From CALMEC01 sp964434425 (GTDB lineage Bacteria > Actinomycetota > Thermoleophilia > Miltoncostaeales > Miltoncostaeaceae), in the NCBI GenBank assembly GCA_964434425.1, contig CAYSVH010000014.1, positions 15,867-79,866 on the forward strand: a stretch of DNA of 64,000 nt. The letters are read 5' to 3'. The position numbers and the translations under genes are program-made. The notes under the pieces are model-generated. The model was not told where the DNA came from. It did not search any database and saw nothing but the letters and a program-made list of their open reading frames with translations. This document shows positions 53,498 through 63,868 of this stretch, one piece after another; position 1 is the first letter of the stretch, and each line of letters begins with the position of its first letter.

Positions 53498-54052
53498 ATG
53501 CCCGCTTCGACCCGACGCGGCGGCACGCCGCGCTCGTGGAATCCCTTCCGGCCGTACGGACCGCTTCAGGGATGGTGCCCCGTCTTCGTGGGTGGTCTCG
53601 TCGCACTCCTGCTTCTCCTGGTCGGATGCGGCGCCGGGAACGCGACGGCCGAGCGAACCACGCCGTCCACGCTCGTCGACCGGCCGGCGACGTCCGCGCC
53701 GAACGGCACACCCACCGGTCCGGACGGGACGACCGCCGAGGATCCCGGTCTCACCGGCATCACCCACCCGGACATCGGGTTCCGCAGTCGCCGGAGCCTG
53801 GACGATCACTTCCGGAAGCACGGCGGAGAGTTCGGCGGCATCGACCGGGCGACCTATCTGGCGCTGGCGCAGGATCTGCGCGATCGTCCGATCGATCGGG
53901 TGACCATCGAGATCCGCCGCAGGGACGGGGTCATCACGCGTTTCGACCGGGGTCGCGGCGCGTTCGGCGCCTACAACGGCGACCGCACCATCCGCACCTA
54001 CTTCCGTCCGAACGACGGCGAGGCCTACTTCCGACGTCAGGCGAAGCGGTGA
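53498..54052 (+). CDS. Lipoprotein with a polymorphic-toxin-like C-terminal domain (candidate RNase toxin)
   Basis: A 184-residue exported protein. A basic N-region is followed by a hydrophobic stretch (29-42) and the lipobox LVGC (Cys44), then a Thr/Pro-rich linker (45-90). The C-terminal 90 residues show H104-F-x-K-H108-G-x-E111-F-G, Y120, a positively charged RRRDG turn, and F156-G followed by IRTYFRP. That arrangement resembles the C-terminal toxin domains (BECR/CdiA- and MuF-type nucleases) of polymorphic toxins. Its stop overlaps the start of the next gene (GTGA), the usual place for immunity. The domain match is by eye; nuclease activity is inferred. Confidence 0.6.
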   Translation: MPASTRRGGTPRSWNPFRPYGPLQGWCPVFVGGLVALLLLLVGCGAGNATAERTTPSTLVDRPATSAPNGTPTGPDGTTAEDPGLTGITHPDIGFRSRRSLDDHFRKHGGEFGGIDRATYLALAQDLRDRPIDRVTIEIRRRDGVITRFDRGRGAFGAYNGDRTIRTYFRPNDGEAYFRRQAKR

Positions 54053-54453
54053 CCCCGTCCCGCGGCCCCGACGCCCGTATCGATGCGTACCTCGTCCGCC
54101 GCGGGGTCGCCTCCCACCTCGCCGGGATCGGGCTGGACGGCCTCATCGGGCGGTGGGGCGCCGTCGCGGACGAGGTGTCCACCGGATACGCGGGTGACCT
54201 CGACGAGTACCTCAACGACCTCGACCTGCGCCAGATCCTCGACGACGCCGTCGCCGCCGTCGCCGAGACACGCGGAGGGCTGCTCGCGCGGCTGCGCGAC
54301 GTGGATACGCGTTTCGTCGCCCATACGCGTCCCGTCGACACGCATCTCTGGGGCGCCGCCGGACGCGGTGACGCCAACAGGAGCTGGTGGTACTTCCGGG
54401 TGCCGCTCCGGATGTCGGAGGAGATGGCCGAGGACCTCGCCCAGTGGCGCTGA
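54049..54453 (+). CDS. Hypothetical protein coupled to the toxin-like lipoprotein (candidate immunity protein)
   Basis: A 134-residue soluble protein with no signal peptide. An acidic middle (GYAGDLDEYLNDLDLRQILDDAVAAV, about residues 45-70) and a C-terminal part with aromatic clusters (NRSWWYFRVP) are visible; I recognise no family. Its GTG start overlaps the stop of the lipoprotein gene by GTGA, so it is translated in fixed ratio with it. An acidic cytoplasmic protein coupled to a basic toxin-like protein fits an immunity protein, but this is inference from position and charge. Confidence 0.55.
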   Translation: MTPSRGPDARIDAYLVRRGVASHLAGIGLDGLIGRWGAVADEVSTGYAGDLDEYLNDLDLRQILDDAVAAVAETRGGLLARLRDVDTRFVAHTRPVDTHLWGAAGRGDANRSWWYFRVPLRMSEEMAEDLAQWR

Positions 54454-54489
54454 AGGCGACGATCCCGTGCCGCTCGTGCCGGCGCAGCG

Positions 54490-54924
54490 CTACCCCGAGT
54501 CGCGGGTGCGGATGAAGGCCGTGAGGCCGAACGTCGAGACCGGCAGGAGACCGTGCTTGCGGTAGAAGCCCTCCGCGCCGCGCTCCGACATGAGCACCTG
54601 GTGGTGGAACCGGTCGATCGGATAGCGCTCCAGCATGTGGCGGAAGAGGGCGCTTCCGATCCCGCGACCCTGGCGATCCGGCCGGACCAGGATGTCGGCG
54701 ATGTAGACGGCGAACTCACCGTCCGAGAGGGCCCGCGCGTATCCGACGACCTCGTCGTCCTCGAGCGCGACAATGGAGAGCGACGACAGCTCGACGGCGC
54801 GTCGCAGCCGATCCGGGGTCGCGGCGTGGATCCACCCGTGGGCGGCGTAGAGACCGAGAATGCCGTCGAACGTGCGGTCCAGATCCGCATCGACGATGTG
54901 GGGTGCGGGGCGGAGCGTCGTCAC
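54490..54924 (-). CDS. GNAT-family N-acetyltransferase
   Basis: A 144-residue acetyltransferase. The acetyl-CoA loop is ILVRPDRQGRGIGSALFRHMLE (about residues 77-98, with the Q-x-x-G-x-G/A pattern as QGRGIG), followed by GAEGFYRKHGLLPV near the C-terminus, a typical final strand. The substrate is unknown; a small amine or antibiotic is possible. It is divergent from leuS, with a 39-bp gap that must hold both promoters. Confidence 0.9.
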   Translation of the reverse strand: MTTLRPAPHIVDADLDRTFDGILGLYAAHGWIHAATPDRLRRAVELSSLSIVALEDDEVVGYARALSDGEFAVYIADILVRPDRQGRGIGSALFRHMLERYPIDRFHHQVLMSERGAEGFYRKHGLLPVSTFGLTAFIRTRDSG

Positions 54925-54948
54925 GGGGTCTCCGCCGAGTGGCGCCGA

Positions 54949-54963
54949 TATACTCGGCCGCCG

Positions 54964-54966
<3 letters not shown>
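54949..54966 (+). promoter_or_regulatory. -10 element of leuS
   Basis: TATACT at 54949-54954 lies 9 nt before the leuS ATG, with no Shine-Dalgarno sequence between them. Confidence 0.5.
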
Positions 54967-57495
<2,529 letters not shown>

Positions 57496-57500
57496 ACGCA

Positions 57501-57518
57501 CCCCGCCGCGTGGCGGGG
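57501..57518 (+). terminator. Hairpin after leuS
   Basis: CCCCGCC and GGCGGGG form a perfect 7-bp stem with a 4-nt loop, 5 nt after the leuS stop. No U tract. Confidence 0.5.
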
Positions 57519-57564
57519 ACGCCGGCCCGCGGGCAGGCGGGCGTCGTCGCAGGGCTGGCGCTGT

Positions 57565-57586
57565 CGCGTGACACCTGTGTCACGCG
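57565..57586. promoter_or_regulatory. 22-bp palindrome upstream of comEA (candidate operator)
   Basis: Perfect 10-bp arms CGCGTGACAC / GTGTCACGCG flank a CT centre and lie 20 bp before the comEA ATG. A TAGCGT hexamer (57595-57600) sits 6 nt before the ATG. The palindrome would overlap the -35 region, so it fits a repressor or activator site. Confidence 0.55.
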
Positions 57587-57606
57587 CCGCCTCCTAGCGT
57601 GGAGCC

Positions 57607-58218
57607 ATGGATCGACTGCGCCCATGGCTGCGTGAGCACACCTGGCCCTACCTGGTCCTCGCGGCGGTGCTCGCGGTCCTGGCGTGGCGGATGGGTCTCG
57701 GCGGAGGGGAGACGTCCGGCACCGCGCAACCGACCGCGACGATGGATGAGGCGGTCACGGTCGCCGAACCGCCCGAGCGCGACGTCCTCGTCCACGTGGC
57801 GGGCGAGGTGCGACGTCCCGGGCTCTACCGGCTGCCACCCGATGTACGCGTCATGCGTGCCATACGGCAGGCCGGCGGAGCCACACGACGCGCCGATGTG
57901 GCGGCGCTGAATCTGGCGGCGCCGGTCCAGGACGGCCAGCGGATCGTGGTGCCGCGCCGTGGGGTGCCCGGCACGACGCAGCCCGCCGCGTCGAGCGGCT
58001 CGTCGACGGCCTCGGGTACGACGGCGGGGCCGATCAGCCTCTCCTCCGCGACGGCGGACGATCTCCAGACGCTCGACGGGATCGGGCCCAAGCTCGCCGC
58101 GCGCATCATCGAATGGCGTGACGCCCACGGCGGGTTCCGGTCCGTCGAGGACCTCACCGACGTCCCGGGGATCGGCGACGCGCGAATGGAGGCGCTCCGG
58201 CCGAAGCTCACCCCGTGA
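57607..58218 (+). CDS. comEA: Competence protein ComEA (SLBB and helix-hairpin-helix DNA receptor)
   Basis: A 203-residue membrane-anchored protein. One membrane helix spans about residues 14-28. An SLBB domain (VHVAGEVRRPGLYRLPPDVRVMRAIRQAGG, about 62-92) precedes a Ser/Thr-rich linker and the double helix-hairpin-helix domain LSSATADDLQTLDGIGPKLAARIIEWRDAHGGFRSVEDLTDVPGIG, which binds double-stranded DNA. It receives DNA outside the membrane and hands it to ComEC. Its stop overlaps the comEC GTG as GTGA. Confidence 0.94.
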   Translation: MDRLRPWLREHTWPYLVLAAVLAVLAWRMGLGGGETSGTAQPTATMDEAVTVAEPPERDVLVHVAGEVRRPGLYRLPPDVRVMRAIRQAGGATRRADVAALNLAAPVQDGQRIVVPRRGVPGTTQPAASSGSSTASGTTAGPISLSSATADDLQTLDGIGPKLAARIIEWRDAHGGFRSVEDLTDVPGIGDARMEALRPKLTP

Positions 58219-60575
58219 TACCCGGAGACCGGCCTCGCGCCGGACGCGCGCGCTTCGCACCGCATGTGGTGGCGGTCGCGTTCGGTGTCGGCGTCGTCTC
58301 GTCGCTCATGGTGCGGCCCCCGACCTGGTACCTCGGAATGGGGATCGCTGTGGGTGCCATGGCGGTCGCGGGTGTCGTTCGCGCACCGGCCGGAGACGTG
58401 CGCATCGCCCTGGCAGGCTTCGTCGTCGGGGTCGCCTGCCTCGGGGCGTGGTGGGGTGCGGTTCGCGTCGATCAAACACCCTGGGACCCGGTGGAACGTG
58501 CGACGGTGATCAGCGGCACCATGCACGTCGAGGCGACGGCCGAGCGGGCGGTCGGCGACGGTGGGCGCATCATCGCCGTGGTCGACCAGGTCGGAGACCC
58601 GACGAGGGCGCCGGGACTCCGTCACGGTGTGCGGGTCGTCATACGTGCCGACATGCGGAGGCTGGCGCCGCTTCGCCTCGGTGACCGTCTCCGGGTGAAC
58701 GGTACGGCGCGGCCGGCGATCACGCCGGGTGATCCGTCCTGGTGGCGTGCGCATCTTCAGCGCCGTGGAATCGTGGCGGAGATGCGATCGCCGGCGCTCC
58801 GGGTGATCGGCTCGCGCGGCGGTGCGGCACGCCTTCGCGACCGGGCGCGTGAGCGTCTCCGGGTGACGTCGGTCGCCGGGCTCTCGGGTGACCGCGCCGC
58901 CGTGGTGCGGGGAATGGCGCTCGGCGGTGGCCAGACCATGAGCCAGGAGACGATCGACCGGATGCGGGCGGCTGGGGTGTGGCATCTCATGGCCGTCTCG
59001 GGACAGAACATCGCCCTCGTCGCGATCGCGGTGAAGTGGCTTCTCTCCGCCGTACGGGTACGCCGGCGCCGGGCGGCGGTCATCGCGATCGGCGCGATCA
59101 TCGCCTACTGCCTGGTGTGCGACGGCGGGGCGTCCATCGCCCGGGCGGGGATCATGGGCGTACTCGTCATCGTGGCCCAGTTGGCCTCGCGTGCGGAGGA
59201 CCGCTGGTACCTGCTGATCGTGGGGCTCTCCGTGCTCGTCGCCGTGCAGCCGCGCGCCATCACCGATCCCGGGCTCCAGCTCTCGTTCGCGGCGGTGGTG
59301 GGCCTCCTCGTCCTGGCGCGGCCACTCGCCGTCTGTGCGGCGGGCGTGCTCCCCGGACGTGTGGCGGAGGTCGCGGCGGCCTCGGTCGCGGCCTCGGTCG
59401 CGACGGCACCCGTCAGCATCCTCCGCTTTGAGCAGTACTCGGTCGTCGGACTCGCCGCCAACGTGGTCGCCGTTCCCGTGGCGGCTCCCACGGTCGTCGT
59501 CGCGATGGCGGGAGCGGTGCTGGGTGCCCTCGCCCATCCATTCGGGGTCCCCCTGACCTGGTGTGCGGGTATCGGAGCCGACGTGATCCGCATCACGGCG
59601 GGGGTGAGCGCGGCACTTCCGGGTGCGACCGCGGCACCGGGCCGCCTCGGTGCGGCGCTGGCGGTCGGTGTGGCGGTTCTCATCGTCCTCGCCGCACGAC
59701 ACCTCTGGCGCACCGACGCGACACCCCGCGGCTGGGCGGCGCGCCGTCGTCGCCGCGCAGCCCTCCTCGCCGGGGCCTGCGCCGGCCTCGTCGGTGCGGT
59801 GATCGTGGCCTCGGTGCTCCGCGAACGCCCACTGCCGTGGCCGACGACACCCGAGGTGGTGGTCCTCGACGTGGGCCAGGGCGATGCCATCCTGCTGCGG
59901 TCGCCCGACGGTACGGCGGCGCTCATCGACACCGGGCCTCCCGGCGAACCCGCCCCCGTGGTGAGTGCGCTCCGGCGAATGGGGGTTCGTCGCCTCGATC
60001 TCGTCGCAGTGACTCATCATCAGAGCGACCACGACGGTGCACTGGGCGACGTGGTGACGGCGACGGACGTGGGGACGGTGGCGGCGCCGGCCGTCGCGGT
60101 CGCGGAGGTGAGGGACGGGTTCGCGGGGCGGGAGCTCACGCCCCTGGTCGAGGGGCAGCGTATCGTCGTCGGATCCTGGGCGCTCGACGTCCTCTGGCCT
60201 CCCTCGCACCTCCGGGTCACCGATCCGAACGACGCGTCACTCGTCCTTCTGGCGCGTGCGCCCGGCGTCGCCGTCCTGCTCACCGGCGATGCGGAGGGGA
60301 AGGTCCTTCGGCGGGTGCGGTCGATGGACATCGACGTGCTCAAGGTGTCGCATCACGGGTCCGAGGATCCGGACCTGGCGGCAACCGTCGCGCGATTTCG
60401 CCCCGAGGTCGCCGTCATCTCGGTGGGCGCCGCCAACGCATACGGTCATCCGGCTCCGCCCACCACAGCCGCTCTGGCGAGCACCGGTGTCCGCACCTGG
60501 CGGACGGATCACCACGGGCACGTCGCGATCCGGGCGGAGTCCGGCACCGTGGCGGTCACGGCGGACGTTCGATGA
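58215..60575 (+). CDS. comEC: Competence protein ComEC/Rec2 (DNA uptake channel)
   Basis: A 786-residue membrane protein. N-terminal hydrophobic segments and an OB-like soluble domain come first, followed by the competence domain with GVWHLMAVSGQNIALVA (about residues 254-270, the H-x-x-x-x-S-G-x-N motif) and several membrane helices. A C-terminal metallo-beta-lactamase-like domain follows with VVLDVGQGDAILLR and VTHHQSDHDGALGD (about 598-611), so the nuclease-like site appears intact. It transports one DNA strand into the cell. It is coupled to comEA; comFA and pilus genes are not in the window. Confidence 0.94.
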   Translation: MIPGDRPRAGRARFAPHVVAVAFGVGVVSSLMVRPPTWYLGMGIAVGAMAVAGVVRAPAGDVRIALAGFVVGVACLGAWWGAVRVDQTPWDPVERATVISGTMHVEATAERAVGDGGRIIAVVDQVGDPTRAPGLRHGVRVVIRADMRRLAPLRLGDRLRVNGTARPAITPGDPSWWRAHLQRRGIVAEMRSPALRVIGSRGGAARLRDRARERLRVTSVAGLSGDRAAVVRGMALGGGQTMSQETIDRMRAAGVWHLMAVSGQNIALVAIAVKWLLSAVRVRRRRAAVIAIGAIIAYCLVCDGGASIARAGIMGVLVIVAQLASRAEDRWYLLIVGLSVLVAVQPRAITDPGLQLSFAAVVGLLVLARPLAVCAAGVLPGRVAEVAAASVAASVATAPVSILRFEQYSVVGLAANVVAVPVAAPTVVVAMAGAVLGALAHPFGVPLTWCAGIGADVIRITAGVSAALPGATAAPGRLGAALAVGVAVLIVLAARHLWRTDATPRGWAARRRRRAALLAGACAGLVGAVIVASVLRERPLPWPTTPEVVVLDVGQGDAILLRSPDGTAALIDTGPPGEPAPVVSALRRMGVRRLDLVAVTHHQSDHDGALGDVVTATDVGTVAAPAVAVAEVRDGFAGRELTPLVEGQRIVVGSWALDVLWPPSHLRVTDPNDASLVLLARAPGVAVLLTGDAEGKVLRRVRSMDIDVLKVSHHGSEDPDLAATVARFRPEVAVISVGAANAYGHPAPPTTAALASTGVRTWRTDHHGHVAIRAESGTVAVTADVR

Positions 60576-60605
60576 AGCGCCGGCTGAGCAGCGGAGCCGC
60601 TTTCG

Positions 60606-60626
60606 GCGGCGAGCCCCTCTCGCCGC
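60606..60626 (+). terminator. Hairpin between convergent comEC and MMPL genes
   Basis: GCGGCGAG and CTCGCCGC form a perfect 8-bp stem with a 5-nt loop, 30 nt after the comEC stop. The remaining gap to 60862 shows no gene I can support. Confidence 0.45.
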
Positions 60627-60862
60627 TCTGTGCAAGGTCGGCTCGTGGGTCCGTGCCGCCACTCGGTGCTCGCTGCTGTGGTGGGCGCCGCCCGTGTCGC
60701 CGGCGATTCGTGGACGGCGATCGGCGCTGCGCTCGACGCGTCCCGTCGGGGCGCCCAGAGGCGTTTCGGTGCCGCGTCCGACCGGCCTCCGACGGAGACG
60801 GCGACCGGGCTTCCGGCGATGGGGGAGCCGGCAACGAGGCACGGCTCCCGCATCGGGCCGGG

Positions 60863-63064
60863 TCAGGACGTCGCCGTCTCCGTCTCGTCCGCCGTGGAGG
60901 GCGTCGCCGCGACGACGGGTGCCGCGGTCGGCTCTCCTTCGATCGACACCTTCGGCAGCCATTCGAGCCATTTCGGCAGGTACCAGTTCTTCTCGCCGAG
61001 GAGGCTCATGACCGACGGGACGAGCACCCCGCGCACCAGGGTGGCGTCCAGCAGGATCGCGACGCCGAGGCCGAAGCCCATCTGCTGGAACATCACGAGG
61101 CGGCCGGTGGCGAACCCGCTGAACACCGCGACCATGATCAGCGCCGCGCCGGTGATCAGACGTCCGCTGGAGCTGATGCCGAAGGAGATCGCCCCGCGGG
61201 CGTCCCCGGTCCGGTTGAAGTGCTCCCGCATCCGTGAGAGCAGAAACACGTGGTAGTCCATTGACAGTCCGAACAGGACGGCGAAGAGGAAGATCGGTAT
61301 CCATGCCTCGACGGTGTCGACCTGCTGGAACCCGAGGAGGTCGGCGCCGACGCCCTCCTGGCTCACCAGCGTGAGAAGGCCGAAGGCCGCGCCCACCGAG
61401 AGCAGGTTGAGGAGGATGGCGACCACCGGCACCACGATCGATCGGAACGCCAGGAGCAGGATCACGAACGAGAAGAACAGGACGATGGCGACCACGTACG
61501 GCAGGTAGCCACTCGAGATGTCGAAGTAGTCGACGTTGAACGCCGTGCTCCCGCCGACGTTCAGGCTTGTCACCTCACGCAGGTCGCGTACGGCCTGCTC
61601 GGCCTCCGGGCTCGTGCTGTCGGTGAGGAGCGGCACGGTCAGCACCCCGCCACGGTCACCATCGGATGCGACGAACGTCGGCTCACCGAGGACGGCGTTC
61701 TGGTTCGCGGCCTCCGTGATGGCCGCGACCTCCGCACGATTCTCCTCCGACTGCGGATCCCCCATGACGGGGATCCGCACCGGTGAGATGTCGCCGACCG
61801 AGAACTCCCGCTGCAGGGTCTCGAATGCCTGACGTGCATCCGACGTCGGCGGTAGCGCCGTCACGCCGGATGCTCCCGTGTTGATGCCGAGGTACGGGGT
61901 CGCCGCCAGTAGGAGGAGAAGGGTGGTGCCCACGAGCCACAGTGCCGGGCGGCGCATCACGGCGTGGACGATCCGCGCCCAGAATCCGCCCTCGAGCTGA
62001 TCCGGCGTGCGTGACGCCAGCCTGCCCAGCCGACCGCGGTTCACACGGTCGCCGAGGAGCGAGAGGATCGCGGGAAGGAGCGTCAGGCCGGCGATGACGG
62101 CGGCGAAGGCGACGAGAATCGCGCCGATCGCGAGGCTGAGGAACACCGACATCGGAACGATCATCAGACCGAGCAGCGCCACGATGACGGTGAGACCGGA
62201 GAAGAAGACCGCACGTCCCGAGGTGGCGCCCGCCCGCTCGATGGCGTCCAGCTTCTCGAGACCGGCGGCGCGCTCCTCCCGGTAGCGGCTCAGGATGAAC
62301 AGGGTGTAGTCGATGCCGAGCGCGAGCCCCATCATCGTCACCATGTTCTGGACGAAGAACGAGAGATCGCCGATCTGACCGACGAGCGCCGTCAGCGCGA
62401 GCGCCATCACGATTGACGTGACGGCCATGATGATCGGCACGAACGCCGCGACCACCGCTCCGAACACCAGGAGCAGGATGATGAGGCCGATGCCGATGCC
62501 GATCGACTCGCCCGCGACGAGGTCCTTCTCGGCGATGTGGTTCACCTCCTCGTTCATCGAGGCCAGGCCGGCCATCTTGATGTCGACGCCGTCGGTCCCG
62601 CTGGCCGCATGGGTGATCTCGGTGACCCGCGAGATCTCGTCGTTCGCATCGGTGAGGTCACCGGCCATCTGAACCGCGATGAGCGCGATCGAACCGTCCT
62701 CCGAGACCAGTGCCGGGCTGGCGCTGGGCGGGATCACCCGCGTCACGTACTCGGGGCCGAGTGCACTGATCTGACGCGCCAGATCGTCCGCGAAGACAAT
62801 GCGTTCGGGGTCGCGGAACGTCGAACCGGACGGTGCCGTCAGCACCACCTGCTCGTAGACGGCCTCGGTCTGGCCGAGCTCGGTCATCTGGTCATCCGCG
62901 CGGACGGCCTCGGGCGAGTTCACGAAGGTGAAGGAGGGGCTCAGCACCCCCGGCAGCAACGTGGCGATCGTGACCACCGCGGCGACCAGGCCGAGGACCC
63001 AGACGCCCACGGTGAGCTTGGGGTGCTCGGCGCTACGCCGCGCCAGCTTCTGAGTCGAGAACAT
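60863..63064 (-). CDS. MMPL-family RND transporter
   Basis: A 733-residue membrane protein with twelve hydrophobic segments in two halves, each with a large outer loop. Motifs include MTMMGLALGIDYTLFILSRYREE (about residues 235-258) and, in the second half, AVLFGLSMDYHVFLLSRMREHF, the D-Y pairs of MMPL proton relay sites; LGEKNWYLPKWLEWLP near the end is common in this class. It probably exports a lipid or hydrophobic drug. Its ATG shares one base with the stop of the TetR gene (TGATG), so both are one operon controlled by that repressor. Confidence 0.93.
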   Translation of the reverse strand: MFSTQKLARRSAEHPKLTVGVWVLGLVAAVVTIATLLPGVLSPSFTFVNSPEAVRADDQMTELGQTEAVYEQVVLTAPSGSTFRDPERIVFADDLARQISALGPEYVTRVIPPSASPALVSEDGSIALIAVQMAGDLTDANDEISRVTEITHAASGTDGVDIKMAGLASMNEEVNHIAEKDLVAGESIGIGIGLIILLLVFGAVVAAFVPIIMAVTSIVMALALTALVGQIGDLSFFVQNMVTMMGLALGIDYTLFILSRYREERAAGLEKLDAIERAGATSGRAVFFSGLTVIVALLGLMIVPMSVFLSLAIGAILVAFAAVIAGLTLLPAILSLLGDRVNRGRLGRLASRTPDQLEGGFWARIVHAVMRRPALWLVGTTLLLLLAATPYLGINTGASGVTALPPTSDARQAFETLQREFSVGDISPVRIPVMGDPQSEENRAEVAAITEAANQNAVLGEPTFVASDGDRGGVLTVPLLTDSTSPEAEQAVRDLREVTSLNVGGSTAFNVDYFDISSGYLPYVVAIVLFFSFVILLLAFRSIVVPVVAILLNLLSVGAAFGLLTLVSQEGVGADLLGFQQVDTVEAWIPIFLFAVLFGLSMDYHVFLLSRMREHFNRTGDARGAISFGISSSGRLITGAALIMVAVFSGFATGRLVMFQQMGFGLGVAILLDATLVRGVLVPSVMSLLGEKNWYLPKWLEWLPKVSIEGEPTAAPVVAATPSTADETETATS

Positions 63065-63723
63065 CAGTCCGCTCCCTTCGTGGGATTCGGTTCCTTTTCG
63101 AGTGATGCGACGACTGCGGGGTCGACGCCCATGCCGCGCAGGGCGAAGACCACGTAGTCGTCGACGTGGGGGTTGATGGTGCGCTCGCCACCGCGCAGGC
63201 ATTCGATGTACTCGCTGCCGACGTACGACGTGACGAGCCGGTACGCGGTCATGGCGGGGTCGAGCGCGGGATCCAGGTCGCCGTCGGCCTGGGCGGCGCG
63301 GACGAGGTCCTCCACCGCCGTGAACCAGAAGGCGAACGGGTCGACGTCCTCCGCATCCGGCTCCGCGCGAAGCTCGAGACAGAGTCGACCGAGGAGGACC
63401 ATCGACGGCGATTCGGCGCTGGCCGCGGCCACGGCATGGGGAAGGGCCACCAGCATCTCGAACGGGGACAGCGACGAATCGACGGCGCCCATGGCCATCG
63501 CCTGCTGTGCCGTGCAGGCGCTCCGGGCCACCTCCGTGCCAAGCAGTGCCTTGCTCGGGAAGTGAAAGTAGAAGCCGCCCTTCGTCACTCCGCTGGCGGT
63601 CATGATCGCGCTCACCGGTGTGGTGACATAGCCGCGGGTGATGAAGAGGTCGGTGGCGGCGTCGAGGATCCGCTGCCGGGTCTCGGCGCCGCGTTCGGTC
63701 TGCTTCGGGGGCGGTGGCGTCAT
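63064..63723 (-). CDS. TetR-family repressor of the MMPL operon
   Basis: A 219-residue repressor. The helix-turn-helix is RILDAATDLFITRGYVTTPVSAIMTASGVTKGGFYFHFPSKALLG (about residues 18-62), ending in the FYFHF recognition helix. The C-terminal domain is of the TetR_C_33-like helical type and would bind a hydrophobic ligand. The ATG at 63723 lies exactly 7 nt after a TACGGT -10 element, so the mRNA is probably leaderless; GTG at 63732 is the alternative. A perfect 22-bp palindrome covers the promoter. Confidence 0.92.
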   Translation of the reverse strand: MTPPPPKQTERGAETRQRILDAATDLFITRGYVTTPVSAIMTASGVTKGGFYFHFPSKALLGTEVARSACTAQQAMAMGAVDSSLSPFEMLVALPHAVAAASAESPSMVLLGRLCLELRAEPDAEDVDPFAFWFTAVEDLVRAAQADGDLDPALDPAMTAYRLVTSYVGSEYIECLRGGERTINPHVDDYVVFALRGMGVDPAVVASLEKEPNPTKGAD

Positions 63724-63730
63724 GCGCTGC

Positions 63731-63760
63731 ACCGTACAAACCGACCGGTCGGTTTGTCAA
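63731..63760 (-). promoter_or_regulatory. Promoter and operator of the TetR-MMPL operon
   Basis: On the minus strand TTGACA (63760-63755) and TACGGT (63736-63731) are 18 nt apart. Between and over them lies a perfect 22-bp palindrome (63736-63757), arms ACAAACCGACC / GGTCGGTTTGT, of the ACCGACCGGTCGGT type used by TetR proteins. The layout implies autorepression by steric block. Confidence 0.8.
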
Positions 63761-63825
63761 GGGCGCGTCGGCCAACGCCTCGGTGAAGCCGCGGTCTGCG
63801 CCGCTACCGAGACATCGACCAGGCC

Positions 63826-63868
63826 ACGGAGTAGGCCGCTGGTGCCTGGCACCAGCGGCCTACTCCGT
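63826..63868. repeat. 43-bp near-perfect palindrome near the right edge
   Basis: Perfect 21-bp arms (outer bases ACGGAGTAGGCC) meet at a single central T. Part of one arm (GAGGCCGCTGGTGCCTGG) recurs at about 63931-63948, 80 bp on. No gene is visible from 63724 to the window end; this may be a terminator for a gene beyond the edge or the end of a mobile element. Confidence 0.7.
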
